The notes beneath the pieces are model-generated. The model had not been told where the DNA came from. It saw nothing but the letters and a program-made list of their open reading frames with translations, and searched no databases. A program made the translations under genes and the position numbers. Positions 15,190-25,040 of a stretch of DNA of 64,000 nucleotides are shown one piece after another. Source of the DNA: an uncultured Colwellia sp. (lineage in GTDB: Bacteria; Pseudomonadota; Gammaproteobacteria; Enterobacterales; Alteromonadaceae); NCBI GenBank assembly GCA_913061475.1, contig CAJXUN010000004.1:62001-126000 (forward strand). The letters are read 5' to 3'. Every line of letters starts with the position of its first letter. Within the stretch, counting starts at the first letter, position 1.

Positions 15190-18141
15190 ATGAAAAATTC
15201 AAAATTCTTAAAAAAACCTATTGCATTGGCGATCTCTTCAATTTTAGCGACCGGCCTTAGTGCACCATTAATTGCAGCTGAAGAAAATTTAATTGAAAAT
15301 ACCGATAGCGAAGTGGAAGTCATTGAAGTTAAGGGTATTAAAGGTAGTTTAATCCGTTCAATGAATTTAAAAAGGTCAATGTCAGGTGTCGTTGATGCTA
15401 TTTCTGCCGAAGAAATGGGTAAGTTTCCAGACACCAATCTAGCAGAGTCTTTACAACGAATTACTGGCGTATCAGTGAGTCGTTCAAATGGTGAAGGCAG
15501 CGAGATTACGGTACGTGGCTTTGGTCCAGATTTTAATTTAATTACCTTGAATGGCCGTCAAATGCCAGGAACGGGTAACTCACGTTCGTACAGTTTAGAA
15601 AATTTATCATCTGATGGTGTTTCCGCATTAGAAGTATACAAAACCGCACGAGGTGAACAACCTAGCGGTGGCTTAGGTGCAACAGTCAATATTGTTACGG
15701 TTAAACCACTGCAAAGTCCGGGAGAAAAATATACCCTATCAGCGAAAGGCATTTATGATGAATCGAATGTCACTGGTGACGATATTACACCAGAGTTTTC
15801 AGCGCTATACAGTAATACCTTTGTTGATGAAACCTTTGGTTTAGCGTTGTCTTTCTCTCACCAAGAGCGTGATTTCCAAAAGCAATCGGCAAATATACAG
15901 GGTTGGCAATTTCAACCTGATGCCCAACTACCGTCATTAGATGCAGATAAAATTATTGATAATCGTAGTGCAAATGCAGCCGCAGGCGCATTTTTCCCTC
16001 GTGATATGAATTACGGTATTGCCAACGTTGAACGTGAAAGAACTAACGCCAACCTTACCTTGCAATACGCGCCAGTTGACAGCTTAGTTATTAGCCTAGA
16101 TTACACTATGGGTGAATCTACCACAGGTACAAATTCTGTGGGCTGGGGGCAATGGCATGATTATGGCGGTAACATTAATAGTTATGAGCTTGATAGCAAT
16201 GGCACGGTATTATTTGCCGACTTATCTGGGAATGATGGCTCATATACGGCCAACCGCGATACTACTGAAGTCAGTGAAAAATCACTGGGTTTTAATGTTG
16301 AATGGCAAGCAAGTGACCAGTTAAGTTTTTCCGTCGATTACCACGATTCAGAAAGTGAAGAAGATAATGGTAAAGACAAGGGGATGGGTGGTACGGGTTC
16401 ATTGGTCTTTGGTTCTGACCAATTAGTAAATAAACATTATGACTTTAGAAACGGCGACATTCCGCAAGCCACAATTTTTTGGCGAAATGGTTCAACGACA
16501 CTAGCACCGAGTGAAATGGATTCACATTTTAGTCAATTTATTCACAGTCCAGGTAAAGCTGAAGTTGAACAATTGCAAATTGATGGTGTTTGGGAAAATC
16601 CTTATGACTTTTCGTTAATGACCGTTAAGTTTGGCTTTGCTCGCACAGAACAAAAAATGAGCGGCTCAAATGCTTGGAGTGGCCTCATTGGTGGTTTCTT
16701 ATTTAACCCTAATTATTCTGCCGCATTTCCAGACAGTATGTTTAATTACAACAGCACAAGTGGCTTTTTGGACCAGTTCTCAAATGGCAGTAATCCAATT
16801 GGCGCAGGATACTACTATAGCTTTGACTTTGATGAAGCGGTGGCTCGTTCGCAAGCTTATTTAAATCAAGACCTGTTAGGCGATGACTATTTTAGTACTG
16901 ACCCTTATCGAGACGGTAGCATTCAGTCAGAAAGTTCTGTAGAAGAAAATACCAACAGTATCTATGTTTCTTCTTTGTGGGATTTTGATGTCGCAGATTT
17001 TCCCGTGCAGGTGAACTTGGGCTTACGCTACGAAGAAACAGAAGTTGAAAGTAATGTTTTACAAGACGTTCCCAATGATGTTTGGTGGCTAGGAGGCACT
17101 GAGTGGTTAACGCAATATACCTCAGGTGAAAATAACTTCTACGTTGAAGAAGGTGAGTACGACATTCTTTTACCTATGATCGATGTTCGCGTTGACTTAA
17201 CTGACGATATTGTTGCTCGAGCGTCTTGGAGTAAAACTATCTCGCGTGCGCCTTTGGGCAACCTAGCGGGTGGCTTAGCATTAAGCCCAAGTCCGGGTTT
17301 GGATTCGCGTACGGGGAGCCAAGGTAATACGGATTTAGATCCCTATGAGTCTAAAAACTTAGATTTCAGTCTTGAGTATTATTACGCCGAGGGTAGCTAT
17401 GCTGCGGTTGGTTATTTTAGAAAAGATGTTAAAAACTTTATTAGCACTCGCAGTAGCGTTGCACAGTATGAGGGGATACGAGATATATCTAAGGGACCTC
17501 GCTATGCGCAAGCGGTAGCTGATCTTAACGCCGAAGGCATATCAACTACCGGCGATAATATTTTTGCTCGAATGCAAGAAAATGGCGCCAGCTTAAATGC
17601 GCAAGGTTATCTCGTTCCTAATGCCGATGATCCACTTATGGCTTGGGATATCAGCGAACCTTATAACTCTGATGAGAAAATGGTCGATGGTTTTGAACTG
17701 GCCATTCAGCATCTTTTCGGTGAATCTGGCTTTGGCTTTGGAGCGAACGCTACCTTTGTTGATGGTGACGTTGAATTTGATACTGAAAGTCTTGCACAAC
17801 AATCTCCACTTGAAGGCTTAAGTGACTCAGCAAACTTTCAAGTGTTTTATGAAAAAGATGGTTTGTCAGTGAAGGTTACTTACGCATGGCGTGATCAGTA
17901 TCTCATTGGTGTTGGTCAAGACCAAGGCTCAAATGATGCTCCTCCGCAGTTTGCTAAGGAATTTGGTCAGCTTGATATGAGCGTGAACTATGATATTGAC
18001 GATAACTTCACGGTATTTGTTGAAGCGATTAATTTAAATAATGAAACGGAACAGTCTTTTGGCCGCTATGAAGAACAGTTCTTATCAGCTAACCAGTATG
18101 GTTCAAGATATACCTTAGGTGTGCGTTATAGCTTTAGGTAA
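15190..18141 (+). CDS. TonB-dependent outer-membrane receptor for glucan oligosaccharides
   Basis: 983 residues from the ATG at 15190; AGGG lies 5 nt upstream, whereas a GTG at 15184 would have no room for a ribosome site. A signal peptide (ending near APLIAA) is followed by a TonB box region (EVEVIEVKGIKG) and the plug domain (FPDTNLAESLQRITGVSVSR, GFGPDFNLITLNGRQMPG). The large beta-barrel ends in YTLGVRYSFR with a C-terminal aromatic residue. It belongs to the carbohydrate TonB-receptor group common in Alteromonadales. Placed between GH16 and the permease, it probably imports laminarin oligosaccharides into the periplasm using TonB-ExbBD energy. No SusD gene is present, as usual outside Bacteroidetes. 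Confidence 0.9.
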   Translation: MKNSKFLKKPIALAISSILATGLSAPLIAAEENLIENTDSEVEVIEVKGIKGSLIRSMNLKRSMSGVVDAISAEEMGKFPDTNLAESLQRITGVSVSRSNGEGSEITVRGFGPDFNLITLNGRQMPGTGNSRSYSLENLSSDGVSALEVYKTARGEQPSGGLGATVNIVTVKPLQSPGEKYTLSAKGIYDESNVTGDDITPEFSALYSNTFVDETFGLALSFSHQERDFQKQSANIQGWQFQPDAQLPSLDADKIIDNRSANAAAGAFFPRDMNYGIANVERERTNANLTLQYAPVDSLVISLDYTMGESTTGTNSVGWGQWHDYGGNINSYELDSNGTVLFADLSGNDGSYTANRDTTEVSEKSLGFNVEWQASDQLSFSVDYHDSESEEDNGKDKGMGGTGSLVFGSDQLVNKHYDFRNGDIPQATIFWRNGSTTLAPSEMDSHFSQFIHSPGKAEVEQLQIDGVWENPYDFSLMTVKFGFARTEQKMSGSNAWSGLIGGFLFNPNYSAAFPDSMFNYNSTSGFLDQFSNGSNPIGAGYYYSFDFDEAVARSQAYLNQDLLGDDYFSTDPYRDGSIQSESSVEENTNSIYVSSLWDFDVADFPVQVNLGLRYEETEVESNVLQDVPNDVWWLGGTEWLTQYTSGENNFYVEEGEYDILLPMIDVRVDLTDDIVARASWSKTISRAPLGNLAGGLALSPSPGLDSRTGSQGNTDLDPYESKNLDFSLEYYYAEGSYAAVGYFRKDVKNFISTRSSVAQYEGIRDISKGPRYAQAVADLNAEGISTTGDNIFARMQENGASLNAQGYLVPNADDPLMAWDISEPYNSDEKMVDGFELAIQHLFGESGFGFGANATFVDGDVEFDTESLAQQSPLEGLSDSANFQVFYEKDGLSVKVTYAWRDQYLIGVGQDQGSNDAPPQFAKEFGQLDMSVNYDIDDNFTVFVEAINLNNETEQSFGRYEEQFLSANQYGSRYTLGVRYSFR

Positions 18142-18156
18142 TCGGTCATAAACGTA

Positions 18157-18178
18157 GCGCCTGTAGAGCTGCAGGCGC
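18157..18178 (+). terminator. Hairpin after the TonB receptor gene
   Basis: A 7-bp GC stem (GCGCCTG with CAGGCGC) and an 8-nt loop start 16 nt after the stop. There is only a weakly T-rich tail, so read-through into the permease gene is likely. Confidence 0.5.
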
Positions 18179-18298
18179 ACATTTCTCTAAATTTTTCTTT
18201 GTCATGTATTATCAACATTGTTATTAACTTGCAAAAGCTTAATTCAATGAATATTGACAGCACATGACATGCTATTTCAATTGTATAGGACTTTTCTT

Positions 18299-19573
18299 AT
18301 GGCTAGCACTTCAGCTGTATTGGGCAGCCAGCATAGCGACACTAATATTGGTTCACCGAATCAAAACCGCTTTGCTCTGATCTCATTAACATCATTGTTT
18401 TTTATGTGGGGTTTTATTACCTGCTTAAATGACATTTTAATCCCACATTTAAAAGCTATTTTTGACTTAACTTATACGCAATCTATGTTAGTGCAATTCT
18501 GCTTTTTTGGTGCTTACTTTTTAGTTTCACTGCCCGCTGGGCACTTAGTGAAAAAAGTGGGCTATCAAAAAGGTATAGTTGCTGGTTTAGTTGTTGCAGC
18601 CTTAGGTTGTTTGATGTTTTATCCTGCGGCATCAATGCATAGCTACCCAATGTTTTTGTCTGCGTTGTTTGTTTTAGCTAGTGGTATCACTATTTTACAA
18701 GTGTCGGCAAACCCTTATGTTACTTTACTTGGGCCAAAAGAGTCGGCGTCGTCACGCTTAACCATGACCCAGGCGTTTAATTCTTTAGGCACCACCGTTG
18801 CCCCTTATTTAGGTGGTTTGTTTATCCTAAATGAAGCAGCTAATGCAATGGTTACTACGCCTTCGGCAGACTCAGTCAAAGTACCTTATTTAATACTAAC
18901 CGCTGCTTTACTGTTGTTGGCTGCTATTTTTGCTTGGTTGAAATTACCACACATTACTAGCGCTGAAACGGAAAAAGATGAAGTGATTTCAGGCTCAGCT
19001 TGGCAATACCGTCATCTAGTTTTAGGTGCAATTGGTATCTTCGTTTACGTAGGTGCTGAAGTAGCCATAGGTAGTTTTTTAATTAATTTTTTTGGCGAAG
19101 CGAATATTGCTGGCTTGGAGGAGTCACAAGCTGCTAAATACCTAACCTATTACTGGGGCGGTGCTATGATTGGACGCTTTGTCGGCGCTGCGGTGATGCA
19201 AAAAGTAGCGGCTGGTAAAGTGCTAGCCTTTAATGGTTTTTTTGCAGCAGTACTAGTCACTACAGCCATACTAACCAGTGGTCAAATTGCCATGTGGTCA
19301 ATTCTTTTGGTTGGGCTTTTTAACTCTATTATGTTCCCTACCATTTTCAGTTTAGCGTTAAGCGGCTTAGGTAAACACACCAGTCAAGGCGCAGGAATTC
19401 TATGTTTAGCCATCGTTGGTGGTGCAATAGTGCCTTTATTCCAAGGGATGCTAGCTGACAGTATGGGTGTGCAACTATCGTTTATTTTACCGGTAGTTTG
19501 TTATGGCTACATCGTCTTTTACGGCATCCGTGGTGCGACACCACGCTCCGCTTTAAAACAGGGGCTTGCGTAA
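18299..19573 (+). CDS. Sugar permease of the FucP/GluP MFS family
   Basis: 424 residues with about 12 membrane helices. I chose ATG at 18299 because AGGA lies 8 nt upstream. Landmarks of the FucP/glucose-galactose group are [19 protein letters not shown] at the start, [25 protein letters not shown] and [17 protein letters not shown]. The protein should take up glucose or a related hexose with protons (or sodium) across the inner membrane. Its stop codon overlaps the ATG of the GH3 gene (TAATG), so the two are translationally coupled and the likely substrate is the glucose released by that enzyme. The exact sugar cannot be read from sequence. Confidence 0.88.
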   Translation: MASTSAVLGSQHSDTNIGSPNQNRFALISLTSLFFMWGFITCLNDILIPHLKAIFDLTYTQSMLVQFCFFGAYFLVSLPAGHLVKKVGYQKGIVAGLVVAALGCLMFYPAASMHSYPMFLSALFVLASGITILQVSANPYVTLLGPKESASSRLTMTQAFNSLGTTVAPYLGGLFILNEAANAMVTTPSADSVKVPYLILTAALLLLAAIFAWLKLPHITSAETEKDEVISGSAWQYRHLVLGAIGIFVYVGAEVAIGSFLINFFGEANIAGLEESQAAKYLTYYWGGAMIGRFVGAAVMQKVAAGKVLAFNGFFAAVLVTTAILTSGQIAMWSILLVGLFNSIMFPTIFSLALSGLGKHTSQGAGILCLAIVGGAIVPLFQGMLADSMGVQLSFILPVVCYGYIVFYGIRGATPRSALKQGLA

Positions 19574-22170
19574 TGAAAAAATTATCTTATGCCATATTAT
19601 CTGCCGCAGTCTTGCTTGCCGTACAGGGCTGTAACTCATCAACCAAAGAACAAGTTATTAATGATAACGCCAATGCAGAGCTAGCAGCTAAAGACTTATC
19701 AATTTGGCCAAGTATAAGCTCAGCAGTGAAAAGCGATGCTGCGCTCGAGCGAAAAGTGCAAGCTATGCTAGCCACAATGACTTTAGAACAAAAAGTTGCG
19801 CAAATGATCCAGCCAGAAATTCGTGATATCACAGCAGAAGATATGCGTAAATATGGTTTCGGTTCATACCTCAATGGTGGTGGCGCATTTCCGCAAAACA
19901 ATAAACATGCAACACCTCAAGATTGGATTGCCCTTGCGGAAGAAATGTATCAAGCCTCAATTGATGACTCACTCGATGGTTCTACAATCCCTACCATGTG
20001 GGGTACAGACGCTGTCCATGGGCATAACAATGTTATCGGAGCGACGTTATTTCCACACAATATTGGCTTAGGGGCGGCTAACAACCCTAAGTTAGTTGAG
20101 AAAATTGCCAAAATAACCGCTACAGAAGTGATGGTTACGGGTATTGACTGGGTGTTTGCGCCTACAGTTGCCACAGTGCGAGACGACCGTTGGGGAAGAA
20201 CCTATGAAGGTTACTCTGAAGATCCCGAAATTGTAAAATCCTATGCAGCCGCTGTAGTCAAAGGCTTACAAGGCCATGCAGGGAAGGATTTTCTAGGTGA
20301 TGATCGTGTGATCAGCACCGTTAAACACTTTATAGGTGACGGTGGCACCATAGCCGGTGATGACCAAGGTGATAATGTCGCTGCCGAGCAAGCGTTATTT
20401 GACCTGCATGCGCAAGGTTATGTCGGTGGTTTAACTGCTGGTGCACAATCGGTTATGGCATCGTTTAATAGTTGGCATGGCGATAAAATTCATGGCAATC
20501 GTTATTTATTAACCGAGGTTTTAAAAGATAAAATGGGCTTCGATGGTTTTGTTGTTGGCGACTGGAATGGCCACGGACAAATTGTTAATTGTACAAACGA
20601 TAATTGCCCACAAGCCGCAAATGCCGGTTTGGATATTTTTATGGTACCGACCGATGCGTGGAAGCCTTTGATGGAAAATACCATTGCACAAGTTAAGCAA
20701 GGTGTCATCCCACAATCTCGTATAGATGATGCCGTAAGCCGTATTCTGCGCGTAAAAATGCGTGCCGGTTTATTCAGTAAGCCAAGCCCTGCTCAGCGAC
20801 TTTATTCAGGGAAAACCGAACTTATTGGTGCTGAATCACACCGAGAAGTTGCCCGTCAAGCGGTACGGGAATCGTTAGTGCTGCTGAAAAACAAAGCCAA
20901 TATATTACCTCTTTCACCTAAGTTAAATATTTTAGTTGCCGGTGATGCCGCTGATAATATCGGTAAGCAGTCAGGCGGTTGGAGTATCACCTGGCAAGGT
21001 ACTAACAACAGCAATGAGGATTTTCCCGGTGGTTCGTCTATTTATGCTGGTCTTAAGCAACAGGTTAACGCTGCTGGTGGCGCTATCTCGCTGAGTGCAG
21101 ACGGTCAGTACTCAGAAAAACCGGATGTCGCTATTGTGGTTTTTGGTGAAGAACCGTATGCAGAAGGTCATGGCGATAAAGATAACTTAGCTTATCAACG
21201 TGGTTCGAAAACTGATTTAGCGTTATTGAAAAAATTGAAAAGCCAAGGTATTCCGGTGGTGAGTATTTTTATCAGCGGCAGACCGCTCTGGGTAAATGCC
21301 GAACTTAATGCCAGTGATGCTTTTGTTGCTGCTTGGTTACCTGGCTCTGAAGGTAAGGCCGTTGCTGATGTGCTGTTAACCGACAACGCTAATAACCTTC
21401 AGTATGATTTTACCGGTAAGCTATCTTTCTCGTGGCCAAAAACGGCGACGCAAATCGTCAATCGATATGATGAAAATTATGATCCATTGTTGCCGTATGG
21501 TTTTGGATTACGTTATCAAGATCAAGCGCAACAAGTTCAGAGATACTCACTTGAAGGTTTATCAGAGCAGCTAAGTAGTGATGAAAACTCAGCAAAAAAT
21601 ACCCAAGTTTTTGTTGGCAAAGTCACTAGTCCTTGGCGGATGTTTTTAACCTCTGAATTACAGTCGTCCGAGCTACTTTCTAATAGCGCTTCGCTACCGG
21701 GTATTGCTTATCGAACTGTCGATAAAGTCGTACAAGAAGATGCCTTTCGTCTAGCAATGAATGGCAGTGCGAAAGCAGGTATTATTTTTTCTAGTAGCTT
21801 TAGGGAAGATCTTTCATTTGAATTAGAGCAAAAGTCGTCGCTAGTAATGACCATAAAGCATGACGGTTCAATCACTAAACCTGCCAGCAAGCCGGTGACG
21901 GTTGAAATGCATTGTGAGTCACTTGGTGATGCGATGGGAAGTTGTCGTGGCGCGGTGGATATCGAAAAACAGCTACACGGTATCCCAGCAGGACAATGGC
22001 AAGATATTGCTATTGATCTAAGCTGTTTTACTCAACAAGGTGTGCAAATGGATAAAATTGTTTCACCGTTTGCTCTGTATACCGCTGGCATCAATAAGTT
22101 CTCGATCAGTAGTGTTCGCTTTGAGTCTAAAACCAGTGAACTAGAACAGCAGTCAATCAACTGTCCTTAA
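19573..22170 (+). CDS. GH3 exo-beta-glucosidase lipoprotein (ExoP type)
   Basis: 865 residues. The ATG overlaps the permease stop by one base. A lipoprotein signal ends in AVQGC. The GH3 N-terminal barrel has YEGYSEDPEIVKSYA and VISTVKHFIGDGGT, and the nucleophile Asp330 in GFDGFVVGDWN. The second domain follows (SLVLLKNKANILPL, QSGGWSITWQG, FGEEPYAEGHGD). A C-terminal module from about 690 is the galactose-binding-like domain of Pseudoalteromonas ExoP, an exo-1,3/1,4-beta-glucanase. It should strip glucose from the non-reducing end of laminarin oligosaccharides in the periplasm or at the outer membrane, feeding the coupled permease. A strong terminator follows, which ends the locus. Confidence 0.92.
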   Translation: MKKLSYAILSAAVLLAVQGCNSSTKEQVINDNANAELAAKDLSIWPSISSAVKSDAALERKVQAMLATMTLEQKVAQMIQPEIRDITAEDMRKYGFGSYLNGGGAFPQNNKHATPQDWIALAEEMYQASIDDSLDGSTIPTMWGTDAVHGHNNVIGATLFPHNIGLGAANNPKLVEKIAKITATEVMVTGIDWVFAPTVATVRDDRWGRTYEGYSEDPEIVKSYAAAVVKGLQGHAGKDFLGDDRVISTVKHFIGDGGTIAGDDQGDNVAAEQALFDLHAQGYVGGLTAGAQSVMASFNSWHGDKIHGNRYLLTEVLKDKMGFDGFVVGDWNGHGQIVNCTNDNCPQAANAGLDIFMVPTDAWKPLMENTIAQVKQGVIPQSRIDDAVSRILRVKMRAGLFSKPSPAQRLYSGKTELIGAESHREVARQAVRESLVLLKNKANILPLSPKLNILVAGDAADNIGKQSGGWSITWQGTNNSNEDFPGGSSIYAGLKQQVNAAGGAISLSADGQYSEKPDVAIVVFGEEPYAEGHGDKDNLAYQRGSKTDLALLKKLKSQGIPVVSIFISGRPLWVNAELNASDAFVAAWLPGSEGKAVADVLLTDNANNLQYDFTGKLSFSWPKTATQIVNRYDENYDPLLPYGFGLRYQDQAQQVQRYSLEGLSEQLSSDENSAKNTQVFVGKVTSPWRMFLTSELQSSELLSNSASLPGIAYRTVDKVVQEDAFRLAMNGSAKAGIIFSSSFREDLSFELEQKSSLVMTIKHDGSITKPASKPVTVEMHCESLGDAMGSCRGAVDIEKQLHGIPAGQWQDIAIDLSCFTQQGVQMDKIVSPFALYTAGINKFSISSVRFESKTSELEQQSINCP

Positions 22171-22192
22171 CGTTTAGTAACGTCATACAGCT

Positions 22193-22226
22193 AAAAAGGT
22201 CGGTAATAATTACCGGCCTTTTTTTT
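22193..22226 (+). terminator. Intrinsic terminator of the laminarin locus
   Basis: GGTCGGTAAT and ATTACCGGCC pair as a 10-bp stem with one G-U, followed by eight T. It lies 23 nt after the GH3 stop. Confidence 0.9.
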
Positions 22227-22463
22227 GCAACGATAACAACGATACAACTAGTGCAAATTCATACACTATCTCATGGCAATAAATGCTATTGCAAAGGCAC
22301 TTAAATAGCTTTAGTGGGCTATTTTGCTACTTTGCGTAATTAACCCAAGACTATTTGCCTAAAAAAAACGATAATTCCCCTCATTAAGATAAATTCGTTT
22401 AATGGCCATGATTTCATACTGAAAGCTTGGCGATTAAAGCAAAAATTTGTGGGACCCAATTCA

Positions 22464-24653
22464 ATGGAAATTAAAGTTAATTTTCTCGACAATGTAAAAG
22501 TTGAAGCTAAATTTGATGACTTTACCGTTATCGCCGATCAACCTATTCGCTATAAAGGTGATGGCTCAGCGCCAGGGCCTTTTGACTATTTCCTTGCGTC
22601 TTCAGCCATGTGCGCTGCTTATTTTGTAAAGGTTTATTGTAACTCGCGCGATATTCCAACTGAAAATATTCGCTTGTCACAAAATAATATTGTTGACCCT
22701 GAAGATCGTTATAAACAAATATTTCAAATTCAAGTTGAATTGCCAGAAAGTATTTCAGAAAAAGATCGTTTAGGCATCAGACGCTCAATTGATCGCTGTA
22801 CCGTTAAAAAAGTGATACAAACTGGTCCTGAATTCAAAGTAGAGCTTGTTGATAGTCTTGAAGAAGACGCACAGGCTATGTTGATGGCAGGCTCGACAGA
22901 ACAAGCCAGTACTTTTATTTTAGGCAAAGACTTACCGCTTGAAGAAACCATTGCCAACATGACCGCTATATTGGCTGGTCTTGGCATGAAAATAGAAATC
23001 GCTTCATGGCGTAATATTGTGCCCAATGTTTGGTCATTGCATATTCGTGATGCGGCCTCGCCAATGTGTTTTACTAATGGTAAAGGTGCAACCAAAGAAA
23101 GCGCGCTTTGCTCTGCTTTAGGTGAGTTTATTGAGCGTCTTAACTGTAACTTTTTCTACAATGATCAGTTTTTAGGCCAAGATATTGCCGAAAGTGACTT
23201 TGTTCACTACCCGAATGAAAAATGGTTTGAACTAGACGAAAGTGATGAGTTACCTAGCGGAATTTTAGATGAATATTGTCTGGAGCTTTATAATCCTGAT
23301 GATGAATTACGCGGTTCTAACTTAATTGATACTAATTCGGGTAATATTGACCGTGGCATTTGCACCATTCCTTATACCCGTCAATCTGATGGCTCAACAG
23401 TGTATTTCCCGTCTAACTTAATCGAAAATTTATTTTTAAGTAATGGCATGAGCGCCGGTAATAACTTAGCTGAAGCACAAGTACAGTGTTTATCTGAAAT
23501 ATTTGAACGAGCGGTAAAAAGACAGATCATAGAGCAAGAAATTGTTTTACCTGATGTGCCGAAAAACGTACTTGAAAAATACCCGAGCATTTTAGCGGGT
23601 ATTCAAGCGCTTGAAGAGCAAGGTTTCCCTGTTGTTGTTAAAGACGCTTCGTTGGGTGGCCAATTCCCCGTGATGTGTGTCACCTTGATGAACCCGAAAA
23701 CCGGCGGTGTATTTGCCTCTTTTGGCGCCCATCCAAGTTTTGAAGTAGCGTTAGAGCGCAGTTTAACTGAATTGCTACAAGGTCGTAGTTTTGAAGGCTT
23801 AAATGATGTGCCAAGACCCACTTTTAATAGTCTGGCAGTATCGGAGCCAGAAAACGCCGTTGAACACTTTATTGATTCAACGGGTGTGATCTCGTGGCGC
23901 TTCTTTAGTAATAAGCATGATTATGAGTTCTGTGAGTGGGATTTCTCGGGCACCAGTGAAGAAGAAAACAACCGTTTATTCGCTATTTTGAAAGACTTAG
24001 GCAAAGAGGCTTATGTGGCGGTATTTGACCAACTTGATGCTACGGCTTGTCGTATATTAGTGCCTGATTACTCAGAAATTTATCCAGTAGAAGATCTTAT
24101 TTGGGATAATACCAATAAGGCGCTAAATTATCGTGAAGATATCCTCAACCTGCATATTTTGGATGATGATGCGTTAGAGAGTTTAGTGACCCGTTTAGAA
24201 GACAGTCAACTTGATAACTATATTGATATTCGCACCTTAATTGGTATTGAATTCGATGAAAACACCGTGTGGGGTCAACTGACAATTTTGGAGCTTAAAT
24301 TACTCATTTATTTGGCATTAGGCGCGTTGGAAGATGCCCAAGAACTAGTAGAAGAGTTCTTACAATTTAACGATAACACCGTTGAGCGACGTTTGTTTTA
24401 TCAAGCGATGCAGGCGGTACTTGAAATTGCCTTAGATGAAGAAATGGAACTTGAAGACTTTCTAGTTAATTTCACTCGCATGTTTGGTCAGAGCGTGATG
24501 GATAATGTTATCGGTTCAATAAATGGTGAGGTGAAGTTCTTTGGTTTGACACAAACCAGTATGAAACTCGAAGGGTTAGACAAGCACCTAAGATTAATTG
24601 ATAGCTATAAAAAATTGCATCATGCGCGTCAAATGAAAGCGGTAAACGCCTAG
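22464..24653 (+). CDS. ycaO: OsmC-YcaO fusion protein
   Basis: 729 residues from the ATG at 22464 (GGGA about 9 nt upstream; an in-frame GTG lies at 22449). The first 140 residues form an OsmC/Ohr-like domain that keeps two cysteines at the peroxidase positions, Cys50 (SSAMCAAYF) and Cys112 (IDRCTVKK). From about residue 150 the protein follows E. coli YcaO (586 residues): TFILGKDLPLEETIA, SWRNIVPNVWSLHIRD, CFTNGKGATKESAL, ALGEFIERL. YcaO proteins are ATP-using enzymes; E. coli YcaO contributes to RimO-dependent methylthiolation of ribosomal protein S12. The fusion is a known gammaproteobacterial architecture. It could tie thiol or peroxide chemistry to that modification, which is inference. 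Single gene with its own terminator. Confidence 0.92.
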   Translation: MEIKVNFLDNVKVEAKFDDFTVIADQPIRYKGDGSAPGPFDYFLASSAMCAAYFVKVYCNSRDIPTENIRLSQNNIVDPEDRYKQIFQIQVELPESISEKDRLGIRRSIDRCTVKKVIQTGPEFKVELVDSLEEDAQAMLMAGSTEQASTFILGKDLPLEETIANMTAILAGLGMKIEIASWRNIVPNVWSLHIRDAASPMCFTNGKGATKESALCSALGEFIERLNCNFFYNDQFLGQDIAESDFVHYPNEKWFELDESDELPSGILDEYCLELYNPDDELRGSNLIDTNSGNIDRGICTIPYTRQSDGSTVYFPSNLIENLFLSNGMSAGNNLAEAQVQCLSEIFERAVKRQIIEQEIVLPDVPKNVLEKYPSILAGIQALEEQGFPVVVKDASLGGQFPVMCVTLMNPKTGGVFASFGAHPSFEVALERSLTELLQGRSFEGLNDVPRPTFNSLAVSEPENAVEHFIDSTGVISWRFFSNKHDYEFCEWDFSGTSEEENNRLFAILKDLGKEAYVAVFDQLDATACRILVPDYSEIYPVEDLIWDNTNKALNYREDILNLHILDDDALESLVTRLEDSQLDNYIDIRTLIGIEFDENTVWGQLTILELKLLIYLALGALEDAQELVEEFLQFNDNTVERRLFYQAMQAVLEIALDEEMELEDFLVNFTRMFGQSVMDNVIGSINGEVKFFGLTQTSMKLEGLDKHLRLIDSYKKLHHARQMKAVNA

Positions 24654-24694
24654 TTAGACTCTTGGGTCTTGAGTGAGCAGAAGAAATACTAAAT

Positions 24695-24733
24695 AAAGCC
24701 AACGCCAATAAATTAGCTGTTGGCTTTTTTATT
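24695..24733 (+). terminator. Intrinsic terminator of the OsmC-YcaO gene
   Basis: AAAGCCAAC (24695-24703) pairs with GTTGGCTTT (24719-24727), followed by TTTATT. It lies 42 nt after the stop. Confidence 0.85.
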
Positions 24734-24769
24734 GGCGCTGTGAAAATATTTATTGTTCAGGTAAAACTT

Positions 24770-24929
24770 ATACCAATTGAATTAATGAATTAATCAATTT
24801 TAAACGAGGATAAATGTTCAGCAGCAAGGCGCTTGATTGAGCAATAGCTGGCTATTGGGATTGAAAGCAACGTAGATACTGGATATTTAGGCCGCTTTAG
24901 AATGATCGATTGTTTATTTCAATTGGTAT
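24770..24929. mobile_element. MITE-like element, family B short form (ATACCAATTGAA ends)
   Basis: 160 bp. The ends ATACCAATTGAATTAA and the complement of the right end (ATACCAATTGAAATAAAC) match over the first 12 bases and then at most positions. There is no ORF. The interior shares CAAGGCGCTTGATTGAG-like sequence with the longer copy at 46966-47230. Confidence 0.7.
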
Positions 24930-24960
24930 TAAACGCGATAAAGTTAAATTTTAGGTAAAA

Positions 24961-25040
24961 AAAAGCGTTTACTAAAAAGTAAACGCATTATAAAAACATA
25001 AAACACTAGGGGGAAATAAAGTCTCTCGTATAGTATGAGT
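24961..25040 (-). ncRNA. Structured repeat / candidate small RNA, copy 1
   Basis: An 80-bp element about 94% identical to 31456-31534. It contains a perfect 9-bp hairpin (24965-24973 with 24978-24986, AAAA loop) that on the minus strand is followed by eight T, the form of an intrinsic terminator. At the other end, 25025-25039 forms a 6-bp hairpin with one G-U pair on the plus strand. The G-C closing pair of the large hairpin is A-T in copy 2, a compensatory change. There is no ORF. I favour a small RNA read on the minus strand, but the small hairpin pairs better on the plus strand, so the direction is unsettled. Confidence 0.45.
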
